This document shows positions 23,850 through 32,230 of a stretch of 64,000 nucleotides of DNA, in pieces (position 1 is the stretch's first letter; every line of letters begins with the position of its first letter). Made by a program: the position numbers and the translations under genes. The notes beneath the pieces were generated by a model. It saw only the letters and a program-made list of their open reading frames with translations. It was not told where the DNA came from and did no database searches. The DNA lies in the NCBI RefSeq assembly GCF_030063445.1, contig NZ_JASITD010000014.1, positions 1 through 64,000 of the forward strand, given 5' to 3'. The stretch comes from Hymenobacter sp. H14-R3 (lineage in GTDB: Bacteria > Bacteroidota > Bacteroidia > Cytophagales > Hymenobacteraceae).

Positions 23850-23890
23850 TAACCGGCCCAGCGCCCTGGCACCACGGCTTAGGCCCGCAA

Positions 23891-23921
23891 AAAGCCGCTT
23901 CGGAAAGTCCGGAGCGGCTTT
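23891..23921 (+). terminator. Terminator of the DUF4142 gene
   Basis: 14-bp stem (AAAGCCGCTTCGGA / TCCGGAGCGGCTTT) with an AAG loop and a following T run. Confidence 0.9.
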
Positions 23922-23966
23922 TTTGTGGGCGGGCGGCTACATTTAGTCGTCCATCAGTAGCACGCT

Positions 23967-24665
23967 ATGAACCAGCCCGATACCGCCCTCGACCACCACG
24001 ACCGCACCGAGTTTCAGCTGGAGCGGCTGATTCTGTTTACCGATGCCGTGTTTGCCATCGCCATCACGCTGCTGGCCATCGAAATCCGGTTTCCGGAGCT
24101 GCACGGCCTGCCTACCGATGCCGACATCTGGCGCGGCCTGGGCGCGCTGGCCCCCAAGTTTATGGGCTTCCTCATTGGCTTTGCCATCATTGCCCAGTAC
24201 TGGACGGCCCACCACCGCATCTTCCGCTTCGTGCGCAACTACGATACCAAGATGCTGTGGCTCAATATGTTATTTTTGCTGTTTATTGTGCTCATGCCGT
24301 TTTCGTCGGGCTTATTCAGCTCCTTCGGCATTGTGCGGGCGGCTTTTATCATCTACGCCATCAACATTATGCTGGCGGGCCTGGCGCAGGTACTGCTGCT
24401 GCGCTACCTGCTGGCCCCGGCCCACGCCCTCATCTTGCCCGAAGACCGCACCCACCCCGACCTCGATACCTGGCGGCCGCTGGTGGCAGTGGCGGGCTTT
24501 GGGGCGGCCACGCTGGTGGTGCTGCTGCTGCCCAGCCGCAGCCCGTTATCGCTGCTCATTCCGTTTACCTCGCTGCTCACGCTGCCTTTTTCGTGGCTGC
24601 ACCGGCGGCGGCATCGTACGCACCTGGCCGGCTTGCAGCCTGCGGGTGAGGTAGCAGTTAGCTGA
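23967..24665 (+). CDS. TMEM175-type (DUF1211) membrane protein, probable K+ channel
   Basis: 232 residues with six predicted membrane helices. The first helix carries RLILFTDAVFAIAITLLAIEI, a variant of the FSDAVFAIA signature that lines the pore of bacterial TMEM175 channels (Ser to Thr here). Other helices include GFLIGFAIIAQYWTAHHRIF, WLNMLFLLFIVLMPFSSGLF and LVAVAGFGAATLVVLLLP. Prokaryotic members are potassium-permeable and form tetramers. Monocistronic, ending in a two-way terminator shared with ytxJ. Confidence 0.9.
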   Translation: MNQPDTALDHHDRTEFQLERLILFTDAVFAIAITLLAIEIRFPELHGLPTDADIWRGLGALAPKFMGFLIGFAIIAQYWTAHHRIFRFVRNYDTKMLWLNMLFLLFIVLMPFSSGLFSSFGIVRAAFIIYAINIMLAGLAQVLLLRYLLAPAHALILPEDRTHPDLDTWRPLVAVAGFGAATLVVLLLPSRSPLSLLIPFTSLLTLPFSWLHRRRHRTHLAGLQPAGEVAVS

Positions 24666-24737
24666 GGGGCAACTGAGCCCACCCAACGGCGCTGCATGGC
24701 CCCATCTACTCGCTTCCCGCGCCCACCTCTTGTACGC

Positions 24738-24771
24738 AAAAGCCCCCGCGTTTCACAACGCGGGGGCTTTT
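24738..24771. terminator. Bidirectional terminator between the TMEM175 gene and ytxJ
   Basis: 15-bp perfect stem (AAAAGCCCCCGCGTT and its complement) with a TCAC loop and T runs on both strands. Confidence 0.92.
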
Positions 24772-24791
24772 ATTAAAAGCTTGATTAGCAA

Positions 24792-25145
24792 TTACTTAGA
24801 TACCACAGCCTCGCCGGCTTCGCTGAGGCGGATGCTCATGTGCGAGGCATGATAGCGCACCTGGCCATCTTGCAGCATCAGGAGCTGCGGCGACTGGTGC
24901 TCGACGCCCAGCTCGCTGGCAATCTGGCCCGAGATGGGGCGGAAGCGCAGCAAGTCGAGGTAGTAGATGGCCGTGTCGGCGGGCAGGGAAGCATCGGGCC
25001 ACTGGCGCTCAATCTTCGACTTGGCCGCCGCGCTGATAGAGCAGGTAGTGCTGTGCTTGAAGATGATAACCGGGTGCTCGTGCGATTCTTGCACCAGTGC
25101 TTGTAGCTGCTCAGATTCGGTAAGGGGAAGCCAGGGGGTAGCCAT
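24792..25145 (-). CDS. ytxJ: YtxJ, bacillithiol-system redox protein
   Basis: 117 residues with a thioredoxin fold, starting at MATPWLPLTES. The active-site segment is FKHSTTCSISAAAKSK with a single cysteine (C35), matching the monothiol YtxJ family that is predicted to resolve protein-bacillithiol mixed disulfides (bacilliredoxin-like). The cis-proline region appears as EHQSPQLLMLQDG. BshC and YpdA encoded in this window fit this role. An upstream in-frame ATG at 25190 adds a non-conserved leader. Confidence 0.9.
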   Translation of the reverse strand: MATPWLPLTESEQLQALVQESHEHPVIIFKHSTTCSISAAAKSKIERQWPDASLPADTAIYYLDLLRFRPISGQIASELGVEHQSPQLLMLQDGQVRYHASHMSIRLSEAGEAVVSK

Positions 25146-25211
25146 ATTAAAGGGAAAAGTTGAATACGGAGGAGAAGGCCAGCCAGCCAAGCGGCCGTGC
25201 TGCCAGGCCCT

Positions 25212-25511
25212 TTAACCACGTAGCGAGGCCTTGGGTTCGCGGGCAGCGCGGCGGCGCAGGCCCGGAAACTTTTTCTGGCTGACGCGCGGCGTGCCATCGC
25301 GGCCGAAGCGCGGCTCGCGGGCGGGGTGGGGCCGGGCGGCGGCGCTGCCCAGGCTGGCGGGGTCGAGGTGGCTGTCTTTGTAGGGCGCTACTACGCGGCG
25401 GGCGTCGCGCTGGGCCTGGCGCTCGGCGGCGCGCTGCTGGGCCGGGGTGGTGGGCGCTATCTGGGCGGGGGTGGTGGCCAGCAGCAGGCCCACGAGTAAG
25501 TAGGTAAGCAT
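25212..25511 (-). CDS. Small secreted basic protein, unknown function
   Basis: 99 residues with a hydrophobic N-terminus (MLTYLLVGLLLATTPAQ) that may be a signal peptide, followed by an Arg/Ala/Pro-rich tail without recognisable fold. It lies between ytxJ and the lipoprotein gene, all on the minus strand with short gaps (66 and 20 bases), so the three may be co-transcribed. The composition makes this weaker than its neighbours as a real gene, but the signal-like start and tight spacing support it. Confidence 0.55.
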   Translation of the reverse strand: MLTYLLVGLLLATTPAQIAPTTPAQQRAAERQAQRDARRVVAPYKDSHLDPASLGSAAARPHPAREPRFGRDGTPRVSQKKFPGLRRRAAREPKASLRG

Positions 25512-25531
25512 GAGTACAATGCGAAAAGTGG

Positions 25532-26248
25532 CTACTCGCCGGGCGCGGACTGCGTGGGGTCGGGCCTGGGTACGGGCGTTTTTTTATCCTTGCTTTTCTT
25601 GGGCTGGGGGGCTGGCTCGGGTTCGGGCTCGGTGGGCTCGGGCTTGGGAGCTATTGCTTTGGTGCTCTTGGCTTTGGGCGGCGGGTTGGTGGGCTCGGCG
25701 GCGGGTGGGCCGGGGTCGGGGCCGGTATCGAGGGCGGGGTCTAGGGGCTGGTCTTTTTCCTTCTTGTCGCTGTTACGGGGCGCGTCTTTGCCGTGGTCGG
25801 TGTGGCCCTTTTTGCGCAGCTTGCGGTTTTCGGTGCTGGCTTCGCGCGGGGTGAGGGGGCGGGTATCGTAGTGGTGCAGCTTGTGGCCATTGTACTGCAT
25901 CCGTTGCAGGCGGCTGCGCTTGAGCAGGCCCGTTTTGGTATTATAGGTGTTGCCCAGCATGTCCTCAATCGACTTGTTTTTGTCCGATAAGCTTTTGGCG
26001 TCATCGGCGGCGGGTGGGGCACCGGGGTCGGTGGTGCCGTCGGCGCTGGTGGCTTCGGCGGCTTTCAGTGAGGTGCCCTTGCGGCGGGCTTTCTCGGCGG
26101 CCTTTATGCGGGCCTTGGTGCTCGACGTCATGGGCGGCGTGCCCAGCCGGTGGGGGTGAAACACGGAGTCGTACACCGCGCAGCCGCTCAGCAGCCACAG
26201 CGGCAGCAGCAGGACAACGCAAACGGGCAGCTTCTTTAAAAACTTCAC
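25532..26248 (-). CDS. Proline- and lysine-rich lipoprotein, unknown function
   Basis: About 238 residues from a GTG at 26248; the lipoprotein signal KFLKKLPVCVVLLLPLWLLSGC ends in a lipobox cysteine. An ATG at 26290 would add 14 residues before the signal and is less likely. The middle contains NKSIEDMLGNTYNTKTGLLKRSRLQRMQYN, the only part that looks folded. The last 80 residues are low-complexity Pro/Glu/Lys repeats, probably a spacer through the periplasm or cell-wall contact region. Confidence 0.7.
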   Translation of the reverse strand: MKFLKKLPVCVVLLLPLWLLSGCAVYDSVFHPHRLGTPPMTSSTKARIKAAEKARRKGTSLKAAEATSADGTTDPGAPPAADDAKSLSDKNKSIEDMLGNTYNTKTGLLKRSRLQRMQYNGHKLHHYDTRPLTPREASTENRKLRKKGHTDHGKDAPRNSDKKEKDQPLDPALDTGPDPGPPAAEPTNPPPKAKSTKAIAPKPEPTEPEPEPAPQPKKSKDKKTPVPRPDPTQSAPGE

Positions 26249-26299
26249 AGCAAAGAGATTGGGCCGGGCAACGGGCAATATACAAACCACGCACCCCGG

Positions 26300-28279
26300 C
26301 TAGTAGTCGCGCAGGGCCCGCAGCTGCTCACGCAGCCGCTGCTGGGGCAAAAAGTCGGCCTCCAACTGCGGCGCAAACGGCACGGCCGTGTCGAGGGCAG
26401 CCACGCGGCGCACCGGCGCGTCGAGGCTGGCGAAGCAGTGCTCGGCAATCCAGGCCGCGATTTCGCCGCCCAGGCCGCCAGCCAGCGTGTCTTCGTGCAG
26501 AATGAGCACGCGGCCGGTTTTGCGCACCGAGCGGCCCACGGCCTCGGTATCCCAGGGCAGCAGCGTGCGCAGGTCGATGATATCAGCCTGCACGTCCAGC
26601 TCTTTGCAAGCCGCCAAGGCCCAGTGCACGCCCAGACCGTAGGTGATGATGCTCAGGTCGTTGCCTTCCTGGGCCAGCGCCGCCTGGCCGATGGGCGTGG
26701 TATAGTACGCCGCCGGCACCGGCCCGCTCAGCGAGCGGTACAGCAGCTTGTGCTCGAAATACAGCACCGGGTTGGGGTCTTCAAAGGCGGCGCAGAGCAG
26801 GCCCTTGGCGTCGTGCGGGTTGCTGGGGTACACCACTTTCAGGCCTGGCACATGGGTAAACCACGCTTCGGTGCTTTGCGAGTGAAACGGCCCGGCGGCC
26901 GTGCCCGCGCCGGTGGGCATGCGCACCACCACGTCGGCGTTCTGGCCCCAGCGGTAGTGGCTCTTGGCTAAGTTGTTGACAATCTGGTTGAAGCCGCAGG
27001 TCACGAAGTCGGCAAACTGCATCTCGACCATGCTCTTCTTGCCCCGAATGCTCAGCCCCAGCCCCGCCCCCACAATGGCCGACTCGCAGAGCGGCGTGTT
27101 GCGCACGCGCCCCTTGCCAAACTCGGCCACGAAGCCCTCCGTTATCTTAAACACGCCGCCGTACTCGGCAATGTCCTGGCCCATAAGCACCAGCTCGGGG
27201 TAGCGCTCCATGCTCTGGCGCAGGCCCTGCGAAATAGCGTCGATGAAGCGCTTTTCGGGCACCGGGCCATCGGCAGCCGGCTCAGTAAGCGGCTGCACGA
27301 AAGGCTGATACATATCGGCCAGCTCGGTGGCCGTGTCGGCCACCGGCGCGGGGGCAGCTTCGGCTTCCTGCCAGCCTTTTTCTATCTCCTGCTTGATGCT
27401 TTCGCGGGTTTGCGCCTTGGCCGTTTCGCTGAGAATGCCCTCGGCCAGCAGCCACTTTTCGTAGTTCTCGACCGGGTCTTTGGTGGCCCACTCCTGCATG
27501 AGTTCGGCGGGCACGTACTTGGTGCCGCTGGCCTCCTCGTGGCCGCGCATCCGGAAGGTGAGGGCCTCCACTAGCACGGGGCGCGGGTTTTGGCGCAGGT
27601 CGGCGGCCAGGGTGGCTATTTTGTCATACACCTCCAGCACGTTGTTGCCGTCTACCTGCACGGCCTCCATGCCGTAGGCGGGCCCTTTATCCACAAACGA
27701 CTTGAACCGAAACTGCTCGTTGCTGGGTGTGCTGAGGCCGTAGCCGTTGTTTTCGATGAGGAAAATAACCGGCAACTGCCACACCGCCGCCACATTGAGC
27801 GCCTCATGAAAGTCGCCCTCGCTGGCCCCGCCATCGCCCGAATACGTGAGCGTTACGCGGGGCTGCTTGTCGAGCACGTCGGCCAGGGCAATGCCGTCGG
27901 CCACGGCCAGCTGCGGGCCCAGGTGCGAAATCATACCCACAATGTGGTGCTCGTTGGTGCCGAAATGGAAGCTGCGGTCGCGGCCCTTGGTGTAGCCCGT
28001 GGCCTTGCCCTGCCACTGCGCAAACAAGCGCCCCAGCGGCACGCCGCGCCCCGTAAACACGCCCAGGTTGCGGTGCAGCGGCAAAATGTACTCATCGGCA
28101 TTGAGCGCCAGCGTGCTACCCACCGAAATGGCCTCCTGCCCGATGCCCGAAAACCACTTGGTTACCTTGCCTTGGCGCAGCAAAATCAGCATTTTTTCCT
28201 CAATCATGCGCGGCTTCAGCAGTTCGCGGTACAGGCGCAGTAGCAGGTCGTTGGAGTAGTCTTTGCGGTCAAAAATCAT
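26300..28279 (-). CDS. Fused alpha/beta E1 component of a 2-oxoacid dehydrogenase complex
   Basis: 659 residues, both subunits in one chain. The alpha part (1-~330) has the TPP/Mg motif GDGGASEGDFHEALN...NN (GDG at 148-150, NN at 177-178) and RMRGHEEASGTKYVP. The beta part (~355-659) has MGQDIAEYGGVFKITEGF, NTPLCESAIVGAGLGLSI and the FEHKLLYR loop. Such fusions in Bacteroidota act on pyruvate or branched-chain oxoacids and need E2/E3 partners, none of which is adjacent. The ATG at 28279 (MIFDRKDYSN) is preceded by a TACCTTTG box 27 bases upstream. Confidence 0.92.
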   Translation of the reverse strand: MIFDRKDYSNDLLLRLYRELLKPRMIEEKMLILLRQGKVTKWFSGIGQEAISVGSTLALNADEYILPLHRNLGVFTGRGVPLGRLFAQWQGKATGYTKGRDRSFHFGTNEHHIVGMISHLGPQLAVADGIALADVLDKQPRVTLTYSGDGGASEGDFHEALNVAAVWQLPVIFLIENNGYGLSTPSNEQFRFKSFVDKGPAYGMEAVQVDGNNVLEVYDKIATLAADLRQNPRPVLVEALTFRMRGHEEASGTKYVPAELMQEWATKDPVENYEKWLLAEGILSETAKAQTRESIKQEIEKGWQEAEAAPAPVADTATELADMYQPFVQPLTEPAADGPVPEKRFIDAISQGLRQSMERYPELVLMGQDIAEYGGVFKITEGFVAEFGKGRVRNTPLCESAIVGAGLGLSIRGKKSMVEMQFADFVTCGFNQIVNNLAKSHYRWGQNADVVVRMPTGAGTAAGPFHSQSTEAWFTHVPGLKVVYPSNPHDAKGLLCAAFEDPNPVLYFEHKLLYRSLSGPVPAAYYTTPIGQAALAQEGNDLSIITYGLGVHWALAACKELDVQADIIDLRTLLPWDTEAVGRSVRKTGRVLILHEDTLAGGLGGEIAAWIAEHCFASLDAPVRRVAALDTAVPFAPQLEADFLPQQRLREQLRALRDY

Positions 28280-28306
28280 GAGCGTTGGGGGGCGGGTTGG
28301 GGGTGG

Positions 28307-28314
28307 CAAAGGTA
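28307..28314 (-). promoter_or_regulatory. -7 promoter box TACCTTTG for the E1 gene
   Basis: TAnnTTTG match on the minus strand, 27 bases from the ATG at 28279. Confidence 0.5.
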
Positions 28315-28552
28315 GCGGCGGGCGGCAGCTAGCTGCCCGCACGGCACAACGTGGGCTGTACGTATTTTAATGTAAGCGGCGGCGGGTCCGCTGGCCCACC
28401 GGCCGGCCTCGCCGCCCGCCGCGCTACTTGTCTCATTTTACCGTTGGGCGCTAGCCACAGAAGTGCCTATTCAAAAGGGCTCGAAGCCCGCCAGGCAATA
28501 GCCTGCCACCGCTATGTAGTAGGCATGCACACCTTTTTGGGGGTGGCGCTGT

Positions 28553-28560
28553 TAAGTTTG
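28553..28560 (+). promoter_or_regulatory. -7 promoter box TAAGTTTG for the M16 protease gene
   Basis: TAnnTTTG match 36 bases upstream of the ATG at 28597. The 317-base divergent gap 28280-28596 holds this box and the opposing E1 promoter; nothing else coding is seen there. Confidence 0.45.
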
Positions 28561-28596
28561 TCAAACCAGCCACTTGCTGGCCCGACCCGCCCTGCT

Positions 28597-29835
28597 ATGA
28601 TTCATTTTCAGGAATTTACCCTGCCCAACGGCCTGCGCTGCCTGGTGCACGAAGACTTTGCCACCCCGCTGGCCGTGCTCAACATCCTGTACGATGTGGG
28701 CTCACGCGATGAAAGCCCCGACCGCACGGGTTTTGCTCATCTGTTTGAGCATCTGATGTTTAGCGGCTCGGTAAACATTCCGAGCTACGACGAGCCGCTG
28801 CAAAAAGTGGGGGGCGAAAACAACGCCTTCACCTCGCAGGACATTACTAACTACTACCTCTCGCTGCCGGCCGCCAACATCGAAACCGGCTTCTGGCTCG
28901 AAAGCGACCGCATGCTGGACCTGGCGTTTTCGGAGAACGGCCTCGACGTGCAGCGCAAAGTGGTGGTGGAGGAGTTCAAGCAGAACTACCTCAACCAGCC
29001 CTACGGCGATGTTTGGCTGAAGCTCAAGCCCTTGGCCTACCAAAACCACCCCTACCAGTGGAACACCATCGGCAAGGAAATCAGCCACATCGAAGAGGCC
29101 GAGATGGCCGACGTGCGCGCCTTTTTTCGCCAGCACTACGCGCCCCAAAACGCCATTCTGGTAGTGGCCGGCGCCGTGGCGTTTGAGGAGGTTAAGCGCT
29201 TGGCGGAGAAGTGGTTTGGCCCCATTGCTGGCGGCGAGCGCCCGCTGCGCCAGCTGCCCCAGGAGCCCGCCCAAACCGAAGCGCGCCGCGCCGAGGTAAC
29301 GGCCGCCGTGCCCCTCTCGGCTCTCTACAAAGCCTACCACATGCCCGCTCGCCTCGACCCGCGCTACCACGCCATCGACCTGCTGAGCGACTTGCTGGGC
29401 CGGGGCAAAAGCTCGCGCCTGCATCAGCGCTTAGTAAAAGAGCTTCAACTATTTAACAACGTATCGGCATCCGTAACGGGGGCCCTCGACCCCGGCCTGT
29501 TTGTGGTGAGCGGCAAGCTCAACGCCGGCGTGGCCCTCGCAGATGCCGACCGCGCCGTGGAGGCCGTGGTAGCCGAGCTGCTGCGCGACGAAGTGCCCGC
29601 CGACGAGCTGCAAAAAGTAAAAAACCAGGCCGAAGCGGGCCTGGTCTTTGGCGAAATCGAGTTGCTGAACCGCGCCCTGGCCCTGGCCATCGGTAAGCTG
29701 CTCGGCAACGCCAACCTCGTAAACGAGGAACCCGCCCAGCTGCAAGCCGTAACCCCCGCCGACCTGCGCGCCGCCGCCGAGCTGGTGCTGCGCCCCGAAA
29801 ATTGCAGCACGCTTTACTACCAGGCCGCCGAGTAA
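28597..29835 (+). CDS. M16 family zinc metallopeptidase
   Basis: 412 residues starting at MIHFQEFTLPNG, the conserved N-terminus. The inverted zinc motif HxxEH is HLFEH (48-52), with the third ligand expected in VVVEEFKQN (~130). The second half (ALYKAYHMPARLDPRYHAID, ...SGKLNAGVALADADRAVEAVVAELL) is the inactive M16 partner domain. Proteins of this size work as peptidases on small peptides, often as pairs of active and inactive subunits; a second M16 gene is not adjacent. No signal peptide is visible from this start; an in-frame ATG at 28525 gives a weak one. Confidence 0.93.
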   Translation: MIHFQEFTLPNGLRCLVHEDFATPLAVLNILYDVGSRDESPDRTGFAHLFEHLMFSGSVNIPSYDEPLQKVGGENNAFTSQDITNYYLSLPAANIETGFWLESDRMLDLAFSENGLDVQRKVVVEEFKQNYLNQPYGDVWLKLKPLAYQNHPYQWNTIGKEISHIEEAEMADVRAFFRQHYAPQNAILVVAGAVAFEEVKRLAEKWFGPIAGGERPLRQLPQEPAQTEARRAEVTAAVPLSALYKAYHMPARLDPRYHAIDLLSDLLGRGKSSRLHQRLVKELQLFNNVSASVTGALDPGLFVVSGKLNAGVALADADRAVEAVVAELLRDEVPADELQKVKNQAEAGLVFGEIELLNRALALAIGKLLGNANLVNEEPAQLQAVTPADLRAAAELVLRPENCSTLYYQAAE

Positions 29836-29861
29836 CTACTTGTTTTTTAATTAAATAATTA

Positions 29862-29899
29862 AAAAAGGCCCGTCGCAAGGGATTGCGACGGGCCTTTTT
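29862..29899. terminator. Bidirectional terminator between the M16 gene and a small secreted-protein gene
   Basis: 16-bp stem AAAAAGGCCCGTCGCA with its complement, six-base loop, T runs on both strands. Confidence 0.92.
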
Positions 29900-29915
29900 G
29901 GTTACCTCGGATTGG

Positions 29916-30245
29916 CTACTTCACGGTGCCGAGCGTGGTGCGGGTGCGGGCGGCACCTTGGGGCGCGGGGCCGTCGTAGGGGGGCGTGTTTTTGCCGTTG
30001 TCCCGCACGTTTACCGGTTCGCCGGGGGCGGCGTACACGTTGTTGCCCTGGCCATTGTTGTTGGTGCCGCGCAGCGGGTCGGCGGCGCGGGCGGCGGGCG
30101 TGGTATTGGGCACCATGCGGGGGGCCGGCTTGCGGGCCGGGCTGGCCTTGGGCTTGGTTTGGGCACTGGCTACCTGGGGCACGCCCGACAGGGTTAGCGC
30201 CGCTGCGCCCAGCAGGGGTAGGCAAAGGCTACGAAAGGATGACAT
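29916..30245 (-). CDS. Small secreted protein, paralogue of the next gene
   Basis: 109 residues with a signal peptide ending ASAQ (residue ~28). The mature part is Ala/Pro/Thr/Asn-rich and probably unfolded, ending AAPGEPVNVRDNGKNTPPYD-G-P and a Thr/Arg tail. This C-terminal pattern (APG-x-P-[VI]-N, then T, then Y-[DN]-G-x-P) recurs in the protein at 30383-30805, suggesting a duplicated pair. No function is known. Confidence 0.7.
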   Translation of the reverse strand: MSSFRSLCLPLLGAAALTLSGVPQVASAQTKPKASPARKPAPRMVPNTTPAARAADPLRGTNNNGQGNNVYAAPGEPVNVRDNGKNTPPYDGPAPQGAARTRTTLGTVK

Positions 30246-30382
30246 AAGATTCTGATAATGAAGTTGGAAATGCCCGGCACAACTGCCCGGCCGGGCTGCC
30301 TCTTCATACGCAAAGCGGCCACGAAAGGCTAGCTTCCGTGGCCGCAGCAGTGTAGGCAGAAAAAAGGGAGAAAAGCGGGCGG

Positions 30383-30805
30383 CTAGCGCCGGGTGGTGAT
30401 GGTGGTGCTGGCTACCTCGCGGCGCAGGGGCCGGCCGTTGTAGTCGGTGGTTACGCCGTGGCCTACCTGGTTGATGGGCATGCCGGGGGCCACCGACAGG
30501 TTGGCGGTGGGGCGGTGCGCCGCGGTGTTATCACCGGCGGCTACGGGCTCGTCGCCCCAGCCGTTCCAACTGGTGCTGCTGGCGGTGGCGGGTACCTGGG
30601 CGGCGGCCACGGTGGCTTGGGCGGCCTGGGCTTTGGCGGTGGCTTCGGCAGCGCGCTTCTCGCGGGCGGTGAGGGTGCGGCCGGGGCGGGCCACGGGGCG
30701 GGCGTAGGCCCCGGCGGCTGGCTTGGCGGGCACGGTTTGGGCAGTGGCGGCGGTGCTAGCAAAAAGCGCAATACCCAACAGCGGCAGGAGAAAACGGCGT
30801 ACCAT
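30383..30805 (-). CDS. Small secreted protein, paralogue of the previous gene
   Basis: 140 residues from the ATG at 30805 with a signal peptide (MVRRFLLPLLGIALFASTAATAQ). An Ala/Lys/Glu helix (~45-75) precedes a C-terminal stretch containing SVAPGMPINQVGHGVTTDYN-G-R-P, similar to the neighbouring protein. Both genes run in the same direction with 137 bases between them, so they may share a transcript. Longer in-frame starts upstream run into the pheS promoter region and lack a signal peptide. Confidence 0.7.
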   Translation of the reverse strand: MVRRFLLPLLGIALFASTAATAQTVPAKPAAGAYARPVARPGRTLTAREKRAAEATAKAQAAQATVAAAQVPATASSTSWNGWGDEPVAAGDNTAAHRPTANLSVAPGMPINQVGHGVTTDYNGRPLRREVASTTITTRR

Positions 30806-31003
30806 GGTGAGAAAGGAAAAGGAGTGGGAGGAGTGGAAAGCTGAAAAGGTGTTTGCAAAGGCGATGCCAATTTTTGGCAAAGCCCTGGGGCAGCCCCGCA
30901 TTGCGCAGCGGCACCCATAATGTAACTTGCTTTCGGCTAGAATATTATAACTTATTCGAAAAGCAATGCTAGACTGCGTTTTAGCGCGCCGCAGGGCCGG
31001 CCG

Positions 31004-31011
31004 TACCTTTG
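31004..31011 (+). promoter_or_regulatory. -7 promoter box TACCTTTG for pheS
   Basis: TAnnTTTG match with only eight bases between it and the ATG at 31020, implying a very short leader. Confidence 0.5.
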
Positions 31012-31019
31012 CGGGTATC

Positions 31020-32057
31020 ATGCAGGAATCTATTTCGGGCCTGGCCGCTGAGGTGGCCGCCGCCGACGTCAGCACCGCCGCCGCCCTCGACCAGTTTCGC
31101 CTTCTCTACCTAGGCCGCAAGGGCCGCCTGGCCGACCTCTTTGACCAGCTCAAAACGGTGCCCGCCGACGAGCGCCGCGCCATTGGCCAGCAGCTCAACG
31201 GCCTCAAGCAGCAGGCCCAGGCCCGCTTCGACGAGGCCCAGGCCGCCGTGGAAGCCGCCACCGCCAACCAGCCCGCCGACGCAGGCTTCGACTACACGCT
31301 GCCCGCCGTGCCGCACGCCCTGGGCACGCGCCACCCCCTCAACCTGGTGCGCGAGCAAATGCTGCGTATCTTCTCGCGCATCGGCTTCGCCGTGGCCGAA
31401 GGCCCTGAAATTGAGGACGATTGGCACAACTTCACGGCCCTCAACTTCCCCGAAAACCACCCGGCCCGTGACATGCAGGACACGTTTTTCGTGCCCGCCG
31501 TGGAAGGCGATACGCAGCCCGGCCTGCTGCGCACCCACACCAGCACGGTGCAGGTGCGGGTGATGGAAAACGAGCCGCTGCCCATTCGCCGCGTCATGCC
31601 GGGGCGGGTATACCGCAACGAGGCCATTTCGGCGCGGGCGCACATGCTGTTTCACCAGGTAGAGGGCCTCTACATTGATGAGAACGTGAGCTTTGCCGAC
31701 CTCAAGCAAACCATCTATTACTTTGTGCGTGAGCTGTTTGGCGAGGATATCAACATTCGGTTCCGGCCCAGCTACTTCCCCTTCACCGAGCCCAGCGCCG
31801 AAATCGACATCACCTGCCTCATTTGCAAAGGCGCGGGCTGCAACATCTGCAAAGGCACCGGTTGGGTCGAAATCGGCGGCTGCGGCATGGTAGACCCCGC
31901 CGTGCTCGAAAACTGCGGCATCGACCCCGAAAAATACTCGGGCTACGCCTGGGGCATGGGCATCGAGCGCATTACCATGCTCAAATACCAAGTGAAGGAC
32001 CTGCGCCTGTTCACCGAAAACGACGTGCGCTTCCTGCGCCAGTTCGAGGCGCTCTAG
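31020..32057 (+). CDS. pheS: Phenylalanine--tRNA ligase alpha subunit
   Basis: 345 residues from the ATG at 31020. It attaches Phe to tRNA together with PheT, which is not in this window. An N-terminal coiled-coil (~1-85) precedes the class II catalytic domain with HPLNLVREQMLRIFSRIGF, NFPENHPARDMQDTFF, FHQVEGLYID (motif 2 loop) and GYAWGMGIERITML (motif 3). Two CxxC pairs (CLICKGAGCNIC) sit in the insertion of the catalytic domain; this is common in Bacteroidota PheS and may hold zinc. Monocistronic here, followed by an inverted repeat and rimO. Confidence 0.96.
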   Translation: MQESISGLAAEVAAADVSTAAALDQFRLLYLGRKGRLADLFDQLKTVPADERRAIGQQLNGLKQQAQARFDEAQAAVEAATANQPADAGFDYTLPAVPHALGTRHPLNLVREQMLRIFSRIGFAVAEGPEIEDDWHNFTALNFPENHPARDMQDTFFVPAVEGDTQPGLLRTHTSTVQVRVMENEPLPIRRVMPGRVYRNEAISARAHMLFHQVEGLYIDENVSFADLKQTIYYFVRELFGEDINIRFRPSYFPFTEPSAEIDITCLICKGAGCNICKGTGWVEIGGCGMVDPAVLENCGIDPEKYSGYAWGMGIERITMLKYQVKDLRLFTENDVRFLRQFEAL

Positions 32058-32104
32058 TCCGCCAGGAAACCCTAAACCGCCCAGTCCTGTTGCCCAACGC
32101 GCAC

Positions 32105-32210
32105 GTAGCGTAAGCTTTAGCTTGCGAGTGAGTGCAGCGAGCAACTCGCGCCAGGGCCGGCCGGTCCCGCCTGCTCGCTGCGCTCACTCGCAAGCTAAAG
32201 TTTACGCTAC
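32105..32210. repeat. Inverted pair of REP-like GTAG hairpin elements
   Basis: Arms 32105-32143 and 32172-32210 match with two mismatches. Each begins with GTAG and holds a short hairpin (CGTAAGCT-TT-AGCTTGCG). Clearly the same family as 8235-8332. It fills the gap between pheS and rimO, ending 20 bases before the rimO ATG. Confidence 0.85.
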
Positions 32211-32230
32211 ACCGTGTTAATCAGTGATTT

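Noticed and set aside
31110..32144. A 344-codon open frame on the minus strand opposite pheS
   Set aside because: Antisense shadow of pheS; no recognisable domain and low-complexity composition.
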